Counted from the first letter of the stretch, positions 9,441 through 18,095 are shown. The stretch: 64,000 nt of DNA from Metabacillus sp. B2-18 (GCF_021117275.1 NZ_CP088246.1:266353-330352); one strand, 5' to 3'. Numbers and translations: made by a program. Notes: a model not told the origin generated them from the sequence alone.

Positions 9441-10046
9441 TATAAAGTCATTTGCTGCGCAGTCAACCATGTATTTTAAAACCCGAGATACACCACAGAG
9501 AATGAAAATAAGTATACATAGTCCATACTGATTCTACGGCTGGCTGAGGAAGGTCGATGTACTGTGGGCGATTGAGCCCTTTGCGCAGTCTGACTCCTTC
9601 GACCAAGGTGCACCACTTATTGTTGCTCCCTTCAGGGAAGCACTCATGGTAGATTAATCCTATTCTGGTTGTTGCACCAGCCTCTAATATTATTTGCCGT
9701 GTAAGGATGTTTTCAATGGATATAATCATCGAGAGAGCCTGTGGGATGGATGGTCCATAAAGACAACATTACTGCATGCGTTATAAGACCAAAAGGGAAG
9801 GAGATTGAGACCTTCTTCTCCACAAAGACTTCATCTCTAATTCAGTTGATTGACTGGATTAAGAAACATAAGTGCACTCATGTTGAATGGAAAGTACTGG
9901 TGTTTACTGGAAACCTATTGTCAACTTACTTGAATCGGAGGATATTGAATTTCTTGTAGTGAATGCTCAACATATTAAGTCGGTCCCTGGACGAAAAACG
10001 GATGTAAAAGATGAAGAATGGATCGCTAGAATGCTCTTTTATGCTA
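9441..10046 (+). pseudogene. IS110-family element remnant
   Basis: The transposase would start at ATG 9716 (MDIIIERACGMD), with an extra G near 9752 before HKDNITACVIRPKGKEIETF. A further lesion near 9887 precedes MESTGVYWKPIVNLLE and VNAQHIKSVPGRKTDVKD. These are the N-terminal RuvC-like DEDD motifs of IS110 transposases. The sequence stops after WIARMLF at about 10040 and the C-terminal transposase domain is absent. The 275 bp upstream (9441-9715) look like the long non-coding left end typical of IS110 elements. Confidence 0.7.
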
Positions 10047-10047
10047 C

Positions 10048-10173
10048 ATGCATGGAATGGGGGCTCCAAGAATGGATGAAGAGCCTTCTGAAGAAGGGAA
10101 TGAAAAGTCTGGCATGGATGAAGAAGTACCAGATTTAGATGAAGAACCTTCTGAAGAAGCACAAAATGAATAA
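10048..10173 (+). pseudogene. 3' end of a gene with an acidic tail
   Basis: Directly after the IS110 junction a frame reads MHGMGAPRMDEEPSEEGNEK and continues with a second DEEPSEE copy to a stop at 10173, followed by a good terminator. The composition (repeated DEEPSEE, very acidic) and position suggest the C-terminal end of a gene truncated by the IS110 insertion. I do not recognise the parent. Confidence 0.4.
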
Positions 10174-10211
10174 TAGATAAGATAAGCATTGCAACTGACA
10201 ATTTCTTTATA

Positions 10212-10245
10212 GAACTCCTATTTATTTGGGGTTCTTTTTTCCTTT
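10212..10245 (+). terminator. Rho-independent terminator
   Basis: The stem AGAACTCC / GGGGTTCT is followed by TTTTTTCC. It belongs to the truncated gene ending at 10173. Confidence 0.7.
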
Positions 10246-10267
10246 TTTACTATCCAAGTACATAATA

Positions 10268-10298
10268 AGAAATCCTGCAACACAAGTTACAGGATTGA
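10268..10298 (-). terminator. Terminator of the minus-strand gene at 10306
   Basis: On the minus strand the stem AATCCTGTAAC / GTTGCAGGATT is followed by TCTTATT, just downstream of the stop codon at 10306. Confidence 0.6.
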
Positions 10299-10305
10299 AA
10301 ATATT

Positions 10306-10527
10306 TTATTCAGATTGTGACTGCTGCTGAGTCATGATTGCACTTTGTACTTGGCTAACTGCAGTTTGAGCTTGTGCAATTTCATTTGCTGCTTGTTTTA
10401 TAGCTTCTTGAGCCATAACTTGGTCAGATGAGGACTTTTCAATGGCTTGAGTTAACAATTCTTTTGTTAAAGTCACGTTTGCTTTTGCTTGGTTTAACTG
10501 GTTAATATCAATTTGTTGTTGTGGCAT
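10306..10527 (-). CDS. Small coiled-coil protein, unknown
   Basis: A 73-aa protein starting MPQQQIDINQLNQAKANVTL, rich in Gln and Ala, predicted as a single helix or coiled coil and ending QQQSQSE. AAAGGAGAG sits 8 bp before the ATG at 10527; an in-frame ATG at 10548 lacks a site. Short Gln/Ala-rich proteins of this kind are common in Bacillaceae and often sporulation-associated, but no function is established. It has its own terminator. Confidence 0.65.
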   Translation of the reverse strand: MPQQQIDINQLNQAKANVTLTKELLTQAIEKSSSDQVMAQEAIKQAANEIAQAQTAVSQVQSAIMTQQQSQSE

Positions 10528-10760
10528 GTGAATCTCTCCTTTAAGCAATTATGAAATACTTTAATATAATGTCCAGGGATTCTTAATATATAAAAAATAT
10601 TAATTTACATTTTTTGTATTTTTTCCAACAGTGTTATTTGACAACAGAAATTTATAAATTTGTCTTTACTTCAATTTTTCAAGTTTATATTTGAACCTTA
10701 TTTTGTGATGATATTTCGTTATAGAACAATTTCTATACTTTTTTAATACCATTGTATGGA

Positions 10761-10822
10761 ATTGTGACCGCTTGAAAGAGATGACACAGTTTTTGCTTGA
10801 TAAAGTGGGACACTTTTTTCCA
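10761..10822. repeat. Possible remnant of an IS21 end
   Basis: ATTGTGACCG, ATGACACAGTTTTTGCT and ACACTTTTTTCC align in order with the left end of the IS21 element at 20878-20940 (ATTGTGACCG, ATGACACAATTTTTGCT, ACACTTTGTTCC). No transposase remains, so a related element probably left one end here. Confidence 0.4.
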
Positions 10823-11186
10823 ATTTGAAACGTATATTTTTAAGGTTAGCCTCTTTTTGGCTATTTCTAGAAAGAAATTAATGAATGTTTCAGTATTATA
10901 ATTATGAATCGCCACTCTCGAGATAATGTATACAGGCTAATATTTATACACATTTGTAAAGTTGTTCTTGCTGCACTAACGAAGCAGGTTTGTTGAACAA
11001 GGGAGCATAGCCGTTATAGGACTTTATTTTTTCCTATTGAAGGTAAATTCTTTTGCGATGCAGAAATTTGTAAGATAAAAACAAACATAAATTTTGAAGT
11101 ATGTTGAAATAGGAAGAAAGAGAGACATCGTGAATCTCTCTATCTCATTTTTCTATTTGAAGACCAATATTAGGAGGAATAACTAA
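10823..11186. other. Intergenic, no gene
   Basis: No supported gene. A short palindrome GAGATT/GAATCTC near 11120-11140 lies downstream of the amidase stop and could be its weak terminator. Confidence 0.35.
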
Positions 11187-11948
11187 TTATTCTGAATACA
11201 CAATCGCATCAAATCCGGCATTCCTTGCTTTAGTTGCTAAAGATTCTGCATTTTCTTTTGATGTGAAAGCTCCAATTTGGACTTTGTATAAACCATCTCT
11301 AAGTAAAACTATAGCATCGAATCCTTTTGACCTTGCATCTGCAGCAAGTTTGTCCGCATTAGACTTGATACGAAATGCACCTATTTGAACTTTATACAGA
11401 ATAGTTGTTTTTCTCGTTAAATTAAATGCCCTAGCTAGTCCATTAGCGTGTCCTGTGGCAATAGTCGCTAAGAAACTTGTGGATTTTAATTTTTTAGCGT
11501 CATTAGGGTTATCTATAAACCCATTTTCCGTTAACATAGCTGGCATTCTTGATTCCCGTAATACATGGAAGTTAGCTGTTTTTTTACCACGATCAACAAA
11601 ATCTACTGCCTTAATAATTTCATCATGAATGATATCCCGATATGTGGTTGTAGGGGCTCCAACACCAGGATAAATATAGCTTTCGAAGCCTGTCCCCCCA
11701 CCAGCATTAATATGGATGGAAAGGTAGTAGTCTGCTCCCCAATTGTTTGCGGCATTTGTTCTTTCACTTAAGCTTACAGTTTGATCGCCTGTTCTACTCA
11801 TTAGGATTGTTACACCTTCGTATTCATTCAATAAGATATCTCTTAGAGTTATAGCTATCTGTAAAGTAAGATTCTTTTCTTGCAGTCCATTTCCTACAGC
11901 TCCAGGGTCTGAACCGCCATGTCCAGGATCAATAAAAAGTTTAACCAT
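11187..11948 (-). CDS. N-acetylmuramoyl-L-alanine amidase with SPOR repeats, CwlC-like
   Basis: The 253-aa protein has an Amidase_3 domain (residues 1-175) with zinc ligands in DPGHGGSDPG (His9), the Glu of LQEKNLTLQIA, SIHINAGG, and the catalytic Glu of MLTENGFIDNPND. Two tandem SPOR repeats follow, each beginning LYKVQIGAF (about residues 180-250), which bind denuded glycan. No signal peptide is present, as in B. subtilis CwlC (255 aa), a mother-cell lysis amidase exported without one. This organisation supports a CwlC-type role in releasing the mature spore. The start ATG at 11948 is preceded by GGAGGTGATG. Confidence 0.88.
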   Translation of the reverse strand: MVKLFIDPGHGGSDPGAVGNGLQEKNLTLQIAITLRDILLNEYEGVTILMSRTGDQTVSLSERTNAANNWGADYYLSIHINAGGGTGFESYIYPGVGAPTTTYRDIIHDEIIKAVDFVDRGKKTANFHVLRESRMPAMLTENGFIDNPNDAKKLKSTSFLATIATGHANGLARAFNLTRKTTILYKVQIGAFRIKSNADKLAADARSKGFDAIVLLRDGLYKVQIGAFTSKENAESLATKARNAGFDAIVYSE

Positions 11949-12028
11949 CTTAATTCATCACCTCCATTAATAATATATTAAAAAGGTGCTAATATGCTTG
12001 GGCTAATAAATTAAAGATAAAATTATGC

Positions 12029-12088
12029 TCAAAAACTATTATCATTACAATCGTTACAATTATGTTTTTTACAAGGTCTTGTACCCAT
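12029..12088 (-). CDS. 19-aa Cys-rich peptide with strong ribosome site
   Basis: The minus-strand ATG at 12088 follows AAAAGGAGG at ideal spacing and encodes MGTRPCKKHNCNDCNDNSF. Three Cys and one His fit a C-x3-H-x-C-x2-C pattern. It lies 80 bp upstream of the CwlC-like amidase on the same strand and may be its leader ORF. It is too short to assign by family; the ribosome site is the main evidence. Confidence 0.4.
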   Translation of the reverse strand: MGTRPCKKHNCNDCNDNSF

Positions 12089-12690
12089 TATTAAGCCTCC
12101 TTTTAATTGAAGTCATAATAGTAAATCCAGGAATTAGACAACCTGTAACGGCTACAGTATATTCTGGCTGAAAAAATGCTGATAGTTGGGGGCTAATAAA
12201 AAAATGTGAAATACTGCACTTAAAGTAACGGGTGCTTTAGTAAAACAAATGAAGAGCAAAAAAGAGCCGAATTATGCAAGTTTTTATACACTACTTGTAT
12301 ATTTCGGCTCTTTTTATTTACTGCCATAAGATAGCTTTTATTACTAAAGAGAACATTTTATTCTAAATCTAATTTCCAATTAATTGTGTCACTTAAATGA
12401 GCAAAAACTGTTTCATTTTACTTGACGGTCACAGGAATCCATGTTCATGGAAAAAATTTATATAATTTATATAATTTTTATTATTTCTTATAAACTTTCC
12501 TTTATCAAGTTTTTTCATAGATCAATTACAAATTGATTTATGATCCTTAAGGGTAGGCTCCATAACAATAATTTTCCCTGATTGCATTTTAAGAAAAAAT
12601 TGATGTGAATTTATTTTCGACACGTATACTGACAAAGGTAGCGTGTCTTTTTTGTTGCTTATCTAGTGATTAAAAAAGACATAAATTAAA
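12089..12690. other. Intergenic with terminators
   Basis: No gene. The hairpin at 12261-12313 (AAAGAGCCGAA / TTTCGGCTCTTTTT) is a good plus-strand terminator. The region otherwise separates the amidase from the spoVA operon. Confidence 0.5.
12619..12655 (+). terminator. Terminator upstream of the spoVA operon
   Basis: GACACG / CGTGTC with a 17-base loop and a T-run insulates the operon from upstream transcription. Confidence 0.55.
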
Positions 12691-12721
12691 TGAATGTTTT
12701 GTGTTCTTTTTAAGCAAGCTA
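12691..12721 (+). promoter_or_regulatory. Candidate sigma-G promoter of the spoVA operon
   Basis: TGAATG (-35), an 18-bp spacer and CAAGCTA (-10) fit the forespore sigma-G pattern (GHATR, about 18 bp, CATWHTA) with two mismatches in the -10. Forespore control is expected for spoVA operons. The match is by eye only. Confidence 0.35.
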
Positions 12722-12757
12722 TTTCTTGTAATAGTTTTTAACAAAGGAGGATCGAAA

Positions 12758-12963
12758 ATGACGTTGTAAAACAAGTGAAAACGACGTTAGCTGGATTAAA
12801 AAGTGCACAAGCAAGCTTTGAAACATTTGCTTTAGGTACTGAAAACGAAAATGCAAAATCACTTTATCAATCTGCAGCACAACAAACACAATCAATCATT
12901 GATAGTATAGAACCACGTCTTCAAGAGATTGAACAGGAAGAACCACAATACAAACAGCAATAA
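12758..12963 (+). pseudogene. DUF1657 protein, frameshifted at its start
   Basis: AAAGGAGG is followed by ATG at 12758, but the frame reads M-T-L-stop. Adding one base after codon 2 restores MTVVKQVKTTLAGLKSAQAS, the usual DUF1657 N-terminus, which continues to LQEIEQEEPQYKQQ (about 68 aa). The rest of the frame (from GTG 12775) is undamaged, but that GTG lies 24 bp from the ribosome site. DUF1657 proteins open spoVA-2mob operons. The lesion is recent or a sequence error; it would reduce or remove only this first product. Confidence 0.7.
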
Positions 12964-12975
12964 AGCTTTTCAAAG

Positions 12976-13004
12976 AGGTTGGTTTTTATGAACCAACCTT
13001 TTTC
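12976..13004 (+). terminator. Hairpin after the first operon gene
   Basis: AGGTTGGTT / AACCAACCT with a 6-base loop and TTTTT lies between the DUF1657 gene and the lipoprotein gene. It could attenuate the operon or mark a second promoter downstream. Confidence 0.6.
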
Positions 13005-13031
13005 GAACAGAAAAAATGAGGTGTTTCCAAT

Positions 13032-13487
13032 TTGAAACATATAAATATAATCATTCTATCAATCGGTATTATCTCCATCATACTCACTGGATGTACGAAC
13101 AATTTAAATAATGAAAAAAAGATAAATGTAACAAAGGTAACAAGTAAAGAAACATTAAACGATCAGAGTATATCCAATCACGTTAAGGAATTGCTTGTTA
13201 AAGAAAAGGAAGTTCGTGATGTAAAAGCAGTAAACACAGATAAAGAAATTATCGTTGATGCAGCAATAAACCACATGGATCGATTTCAATTAAAAGATAT
13301 TGAAAAAAGATTAACAAAAATGGTTGAAAAGGAAAATCCAAATCATAAGGTCACGTTATCAACGGATAAAAAAATTTTTCTTGAGCTTGAAAAGTTAGAA
13401 AAAAGAATATCGAGTTCTAAATTGAGTAAAAAGAAGTTAGAAGATGAGTTGAAGAAAATTAAGAGTCTTTCAAACGAGCAAACATGA
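13032..13487 (+). CDS. YhcN/YlaJ-family sporulation lipoprotein
   Basis: The 151-aa product has a lipoprotein signal (MKHINIIILSIGIISIILTG then Cys21, lipobox LTGC) and a YhcN/YlaJ domain (ISNHVKELLVKEKEVRDVKA, then IDAAINHMDR). It ends in a Lys-rich helical tail. YhcN is a spore inner-membrane lipoprotein of B. subtilis, and this gene position is standard in spoVA-2mob operons. The TTG start is chosen because GAGGTG precedes it. The stop lies 13 bp before SpoVAC. Confidence 0.85.
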   Translation: MKHINIIILSIGIISIILTGCTNNLNNEKKINVTKVTSKETLNDQSISNHVKELLVKEKEVRDVKAVNTDKEIIVDAAINHMDRFQLKDIEKRLTKMVEKENPNHKVTLSTDKKIFLELEKLEKRISSSKLSKKKLEDELKKIKSLSNEQT

Positions 13488-13500
13488 AGAAGGTGAAGGA

Positions 13501-13980
13501 ATGTCAAATAACAAAAAGAAAAATTTAACACCGGTTCAGCAGGAATATCAAACCTTTCAAGATCAACGTGAAGTAAAACGACCTGTTGTCAGTAATTGTA
13601 TTAAGGCATTTTTTGTTGGTGGAGTGATTTGTTTAATTGGACAAGCAATCCAAACTTTTTTTATCTATAACTTTAATTTTACCGAACAAACTGCAGGTAA
13701 CCCAACTGTTGCGGTCATGATCTTCATTTCAATGCTTTTAACGGGCTTCGGAGTATATGATCGATTAGCACAATTTGGAGGTGCTGGTTCAGCTGTTCCA
13801 GTTACTGGATTTGGAAATGCGGTTATTTCTGCAGCAATTGAACATAGAACAGAAGGGCTCGTATTAGGTGTGGGAGGAAATATGTTTAAATTAGCAGGTT
13901 CGGTTATTATGTTTGGAGTTTTTTCAGCATTTATTATAGCCACGATTAAAACGATCCTGATTCAATGGGGTGGCTTGTAA
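13501..13980 (+). CDS. spoVAC: Stage V sporulation protein AC
   Basis: The 159-aa membrane protein carries family landmarks (LTPVQQEYQTFQDQREVKRP, CLIGQAIQTFF, GFGVYDRLAQFGGAGSAVPV, TGFGNAVISAAIEHRTEGL). SpoVAC is a mechanosensitive channel component that moves Ca-DPA across the spore inner membrane during sporulation and germination. The ATG is preceded by GAAGGTGAAGG. Its stop overlaps the spoVAD start as TAATG, indicating translational coupling. Confidence 0.95.
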   Translation: MSNNKKKNLTPVQQEYQTFQDQREVKRPVVSNCIKAFFVGGVICLIGQAIQTFFIYNFNFTEQTAGNPTVAVMIFISMLLTGFGVYDRLAQFGGAGSAVPVTGFGNAVISAAIEHRTEGLVLGVGGNMFKLAGSVIMFGVFSAFIIATIKTILIQWGGL

Positions 13981-14996
13981 TGTTATCTGGATATCGAACG
14001 TGGTTGTTTCAAAATGAACCTGTGATTATATCAACAGGAACAGTAGGAGGTCCATTTGAGGCAAACGGAAAGATCCCAGAAGATTTTGACGTATTACATG
14101 AAGATATTTGGTTGAGGGAGGACTCTTTTGAAAAGGCACAAAAAGTCATGCTAGAAGAGGCCTGTCAGAGAGCAATGGAAAAAGCGGAAGTTCAACAGGA
14201 AGAAGTCCAATTTTTCTTAGGGGGAGACTTAATCAACCAGATTACTCCAACAAGCTTTGCAATGAAAACGTTTGGCATCCCATACTTAGGCTTGTTTGGT
14301 GCTTGTTCTACATCTATGGAAGGTTTAGCGCTGGGTGCTTTTCTAGTCAATTATGGTGGATCAACTTGTCTAATGACAGGAGCCTCAAGTCATAATGCTG
14401 CAACAGAGAAGCAGTTCAGATACCCAACAGAATATGGTGGTCAAAAACCACCAACATCTCAATGGACAGTTACAGGTGCAGGTGTAGCATTATTAAAAAA
14501 TAAAGGGGACGGACCACGCGTTACTTCATCTACAATTGGAAGAGTCATTGATATGGGATTAACAGATCCTTTTAATATGGGAGGGGCTATGGCTCCTGCA
14601 GCTGTTGATACCATTGAGGTGCATTTAAAGGAGCGAGGGGTTGATCCTTCTTATTATGATTTAATTGTGACGGGTGATCTCGGGCATATTGGTCGAGAAG
14701 TTTCTCTTGACCTACTAAAAAAACATAATATTTCAATCGAAGAGGAAAGATTTCAGGATTGTGGGTTGATGATTTATCGTGAGGGACAACCAGTTTTATC
14801 TGGGGGAAGTGGTGCTGGATGTTCGGCATCAGTTGTTTATGGACATCTTCTTAACAGAATGAAAAAAGGAGAATTTCGTAAAGTGTTAGTTGTTGCAACT
14901 GGAGCCTTACTATCACCTCTAACGTTTCAACAAAATGAAACAATTCCTTGTATTGCACATGCTGTTTCAATTGAGGTAGGGGGTTCTGATACATGA
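13980..14996 (+). CDS. spoVAD: Stage V sporulation protein AD
   Basis: The 338-aa protein has a thiolase-like fold: GDLINQITPTSFAMKTFGIP, ACSTSMEGLALGAFLVNYGG, SSHNAATEKQFRYPTEYGGQ, TGAGVALLKN, TGDLGHIGREVSLDLL and SGGSGAGCSASV. SpoVAD binds dipicolinic acid on the outer face of the spore inner membrane. The start is set at ATG 13980 (MLSGYRTWLF), which couples to spoVAC; an in-frame ATG at 13965 inside spoVAC is less likely. It overlaps spoVAEb by 4 bp (ATGA). Confidence 0.95.
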   Translation: MLSGYRTWLFQNEPVIISTGTVGGPFEANGKIPEDFDVLHEDIWLREDSFEKAQKVMLEEACQRAMEKAEVQQEEVQFFLGGDLINQITPTSFAMKTFGIPYLGLFGACSTSMEGLALGAFLVNYGGSTCLMTGASSHNAATEKQFRYPTEYGGQKPPTSQWTVTGAGVALLKNKGDGPRVTSSTIGRVIDMGLTDPFNMGGAMAPAAVDTIEVHLKERGVDPSYYDLIVTGDLGHIGREVSLDLLKKHNISIEEERFQDCGLMIYREGQPVLSGGSGAGCSASVVYGHLLNRMKKGEFRKVLVVATGALLSPLTFQQNETIPCIAHAVSIEVGGSDT

Positions 14997-15343
14997 TCTT
15001 TTTTTGGGCATTTGTGATTGGTGGGCTCATTTGTGTGATTGGTCAAATTATGTTCGATGTGTTTAAACTTACTCCTGGGCACACATTAAGTACATTAGTT
15101 GTAGTCGGAGCACTTTTAGATGGTTTTAATTTATATGAGCCTTTGATTGATTTTGCAGGAGCAGGTGCAACAATTCCTATTACAAGCTTTGGCAATGCTC
15201 TTGTCCATGGTGCTATGCAGGAAGGAGAGCAACATGGGCTTGTTGGTGTCATCACAGGTATGTTTGAAGTAACAAGTTCTGGTATTTCTGCAGCCATTAT
15301 TTTTGGGGTATTAGGTGCCTTGATTTTTAAACCAAAAGGATAA
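14993..15343 (+). CDS. spoVAEB: Stage V sporulation protein AEb
   Basis: The 116-aa protein has three to four membrane segments and the motifs GGLICVIGQIMFDVFKLTPG, GALLDGFNLYEPLIDFAGAG and ITSFGNALVHGAM, shared with SpoVAC. It is the short Eb form that completes the minimal DPA channel CDEb found in mobile spoVA operons. No SpoVAA, AB or AF gene is present, as expected for the 2mob type. Confidence 0.93.
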   Translation: MIFFWAFVIGGLICVIGQIMFDVFKLTPGHTLSTLVVVGALLDGFNLYEPLIDFAGAGATIPITSFGNALVHGAMQEGEQHGLVGVITGMFEVTSSGISAAIIFGVLGALIFKPKG

Positions 15344-15355
15344 GGAGAATATGGG

Positions 15356-15562
15356 ATGACGATTGCATCAAATGTAAAACAGAGTTTTGCCAGCCTTAAA
15401 GGTGTAGAAGCTGATTTATCAGATGTAGCTCTCCGTACTCGTGATCATGAATCTAAGCGTATATTACATGAAACAATGATGGTCGTGCATGAAGTCGTAA
15501 CAGACTTAAAAAAACGAGTTGGAGAATTAGAACAAGAAGAATTCCAATATAAAGGATTTTAA
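15356..15562 (+). CDS. DUF1657 protein
   Basis: A 68-aa helical protein (MTIASNVKQSFASLKGVEAD, ending LEQEEFQYKGF) and an intact paralogue of the damaged gene at 12758. Both end in a QEE-x-QYK tail. ATG follows AAGGAGAATATGGG. Function is unknown; the family is restricted to spore-formers and tracks with spoVA-2mob. Confidence 0.9.
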   Translation: MTIASNVKQSFASLKGVEADLSDVALRTRDHESKRILHETMMVVHEVVTDLKKRVGELEQEEFQYKGF

Positions 15563-15580
15563 GGTAAGGGGAGTGTAATA

Positions 15581-16441
15581 ATGCCTATATGGCTCGAAGT
15601 TGTTACTAGAGTATTTCTATTTATGATCGTTTTGTTTTTTATCACAAAAATTCTAGGCAAAAAACAAATATCACAGCTATCTTTTTTTGAATATGTAACA
15701 GGTATTACAATAGGCGGTATAGCAGCGATCGTTATTATTGAGGTCAAACATAATATATTTATTGCAGGCTTAGCAATTGTAGTTACGGCAGCCATCCCTT
15801 ATGTTGCTGGCCTGATTTCTTTAAAAAGTAAAAAGTTTCGTGATTTTGTAGAAGGAAAAGGTTCTTTATTTATTAAGGATGGCAAAATCATGGAGGATAA
15901 CCTTAAAAAGGAAAGATACTCGGCAGATGATTTATTGGAGTTACTTCGAAAAAAGGAGGTTTTTCAGGTTTCAGATGTTGAATTTGCGGTGCTTGAACCA
16001 ACAGGAGATTTATCTGTCATGTTAAAAAAAGAGAATTTGCCTTTAACGGCAAAAGATCTAAACATGAAGGTTGCTTCTATAAAAGAGCCTCAAACAGTAG
16101 TTATGGATGGGGCAATATTTGATGAGGCCTTATCCACTATCGGAAGAAATCGATCCTGGTTACATACAGAATTAGAAAAGCTAGGGGTTACGGTTGAAAA
16201 TGTATTTCTTGGCCAAATAAATTCATACGGAGAGTTAACAGTAGATCTATTTGACGATAAATTAAAAATTCCATCACCTCAACAAAGACCGTTAATTTTA
16301 GCAACGTTGAAAAAATGTCAGGCGGATCTAGAGCTGTTTGCTCTTGGTACCGAATCAGACGAAGCAAAGCAAATGTATGCTAGTAATAGTCAAAAGCTGC
16401 AAAAGGCTATTGATAAAATTACATCTATATTAACGGATTGA
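15581..16441 (+). CDS. DUF421-DUF1657 fusion membrane protein (YetF-like)
   Basis: The 286-aa protein has three membrane segments (residues 5-85, including TKILGKKQISQLSFFEYVTG) and a tandem soluble DUF421 domain (DDLLELLRKKEVFQVSDVEF). The fused C-terminal DUF1657 domain spans about residues 232-286 (LILATLKKCQADLELFALGT). It follows the DUF1657 gene by 18 bp. The gene closes the operon; the fusion argues that DUF1657 and DUF421 proteins interact. In B. subtilis food isolates this set raises spore heat resistance. Confidence 0.92.
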   Translation: MPIWLEVVTRVFLFMIVLFFITKILGKKQISQLSFFEYVTGITIGGIAAIVIIEVKHNIFIAGLAIVVTAAIPYVAGLISLKSKKFRDFVEGKGSLFIKDGKIMEDNLKKERYSADDLLELLRKKEVFQVSDVEFAVLEPTGDLSVMLKKENLPLTAKDLNMKVASIKEPQTVVMDGAIFDEALSTIGRNRSWLHTELEKLGVTVENVFLGQINSYGELTVDLFDDKLKIPSPQQRPLILATLKKCQADLELFALGTESDEAKQMYASNSQKLQKAIDKITSILTD

Positions 16442-16500
16442 TTATTAATTTCTACAACTATATACAATATAAAATAAGATTAATGAAAAAGGAAAGGATT

Positions 16501-16653
16501 ATGATGGGTTCTCGGGAAAGACAGAGAGAGATTAAAAAAGAGGCAGAAAGTTTAGAAAAGTATTTTAACAATCCAATAATTTATAGAGAAATTCATGGAG
16601 ACAAAGTGTTTATACCTTTAAACTTAAATAAAGTTTGGGGTAAGATTGAATAA
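16501..16653 (+). CDS. Small charged protein, unknown
   Basis: A frame of 50 aa starting at ATG 16501 after AAAAAGGAAAGG (MMGSRERQREIKKEAESLEK, then YFNNPIIYREIHGDKVFIPL). It is charged and soluble. It follows the spoVA operon by 60 bp on the same strand and may be its last gene. No family is recognised. Confidence 0.4.
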   Translation: MMGSRERQREIKKEAESLEKYFNNPIIYREIHGDKVFIPLNLNKVWGKIE

Positions 16654-17297
16654 AAGATTATTAATTTTAAGCGTAGTGTCGTACTATTATTTAAAAATAA
16701 ATTATATGAATAACAAATTCCTTTGCACATTTAATATTACATATAGTCGTAGATGAATATCTCCACATTAAATTAAGATGGTATTATTATCTCATGGAAG
16801 ATGGTATAGAGTGGTCAACAATGTTAGTCATCCCTATATACATTGAAATTAATATATTATTTCCCTTTTAGTTCAACCCGTAAAAAAACAAGCACTATAT
16901 ATTACATTTTATGTAATAATTTCAATCATATTTGAATTATTTTTCAATTAACTATGTTGCATTACATCAAGTAAAATTTATGGAATTCAACGTTATTCGA
17001 TTTCTTTTTATTTCCATTACTGGTTCTAAATCTAAATTTGATTAAAAGATTGGTGGATATTTCAAAGTAGGCTTTTATGTGATAACACCTTCTGTGGATT
17101 AAATCTGTCCTTATAACCGCGTCTTTGCTACGCAGTACAACGATATTTTGAATTAATGATCTTCAACAATAGAAGCGCATTTCTGGAACAAGGAATGGTG
17201 CTTATTTCTGTTAAGGGCGTAATGTTGAATAAAATTGTGCACGGAATATGCTAAAATTAGGAAGGGATTACTAAAATTATACTTAAAGGTGAAATTT
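16654..17297. other. Intergenic
   Basis: No supported gene. It holds the dispersed repeat copy at 17156 and ends with AAAGGTG before the gene at 17298. Confidence 0.4.
17156..17208 (+). repeat. Dispersed 23-bp repeat, copy 2
   Basis: ATGATCTTCAACAATAGAAG then CGC is the best consensus copy of the family. It leads into an imperfect hairpin AAGCGCATT / AATGGTGCTT. Confidence 0.65.
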
Positions 17298-18095
17298 ATG
17301 GATAAAAAGGAACAAGTAACATTAGATGTATGGAATGATAAAATATCTATAAACTTTATTGGAATGAAGAAATTAGCATTTGTAGATTACACTCCTGAGA
17401 TGTATGAACTAATTAGAGATGCAAGATTTAGAATCCCTGAATTTGAGGAAACTAAAGAAGCTTATAAATATCCGTATTCAAACGAATATAAGAAATCACT
17501 ACATCAGATTTCATTTGATTATTATTTCGGAGAAGAAATGCGGAAAGAGGCCTATAGTAAGGATTTTATAATTGAGCACCTTGATAATAATGGGTTTAAT
17601 TGCTCAATATCAAACCTTTTTTTATTGAAGAAAATTAAAAATACTTATAAAGGCTGGAATTTTGACAAAGTAGTAGACAGTAGCAAACATATTGCAGCAA
17701 TGACGATTTATCATGTTATAGAAAACAAGACATTCCAAATAACTATTGCATTCAATGAGTTATACCATAATGATCACATCGGAAAGTCACTTGAAAAAAT
17801 TCGATTGCTCTACCCTTATAATTATGAAATTGTACTACAGGATGCTGAACAAATAATTGAAACTATATCCAATAGAGAAAATATCAACTTTGAAAGATGG
17901 AAAGAAATTTATAGGTTCAAAGATATTCGTATCGAGTATGCACCCGAATTACAATTAACGGAAGAAGAGAAGCAACAACCACCTGGTTCATTAGTCATCA
18001 GAGATGGTCATTATTATTTGCTTGTTGGGAAAACGGATACCTCAGTTGGACTGATCACATCGATACCTTATGATAAAAATTGGAACATTAAATGA
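17298..18095 (+). CDS. HNH-like protein, unknown role
   Basis: The 265-aa protein starts at ATG 17298 after AAAGGTG (MDKKEQVTLDVWNDKISINF). Residues about 75-125 contain SLHQISFDYYF and IIEHLDNNGFNCSISNLFLL, resembling the core of HNH nucleases (VDHIDGN-x-LNN-x-x-NL), with His and Asn in the right order. The first HNH histidine is less clear, so nuclease activity is uncertain. A C-terminal segment (QQPPGSLVIRDGHYYLLVGK) looks like a small beta domain. It is a single gene flanked by dispersed repeats. Confidence 0.5.
   Translation: MDKKEQVTLDVWNDKISINFIGMKKLAFVDYTPEMYELIRDARFRIPEFEETKEAYKYPYSNEYKKSLHQISFDYYFGEEMRKEAYSKDFIIEHLDNNGFNCSISNLFLLKKIKNTYKGWNFDKVVDSSKHIAAMTIYHVIENKTFQITIAFNELYHNDHIGKSLEKIRLLYPYNYEIVLQDAEQIIETISNRENINFERWKEIYRFKDIRIEYAPELQLTEEEKQQPPGSLVIRDGHYYLLVGKTDTSVGLITSIPYDKNWNIK

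Noticed and set aside
9463..9729. 88-codon minus-strand ORF in the IS110 left end
   Set aside because: It lies in the long non-coding end of IS110 and has no independent support.
13665..15795. Minus-strand ORFs across spoVAC-spoVAEb and the DUF421 gene
   Set aside because: Shadows of strongly conserved plus-strand genes; Pro/Thr-rich content is typical of antisense frames.
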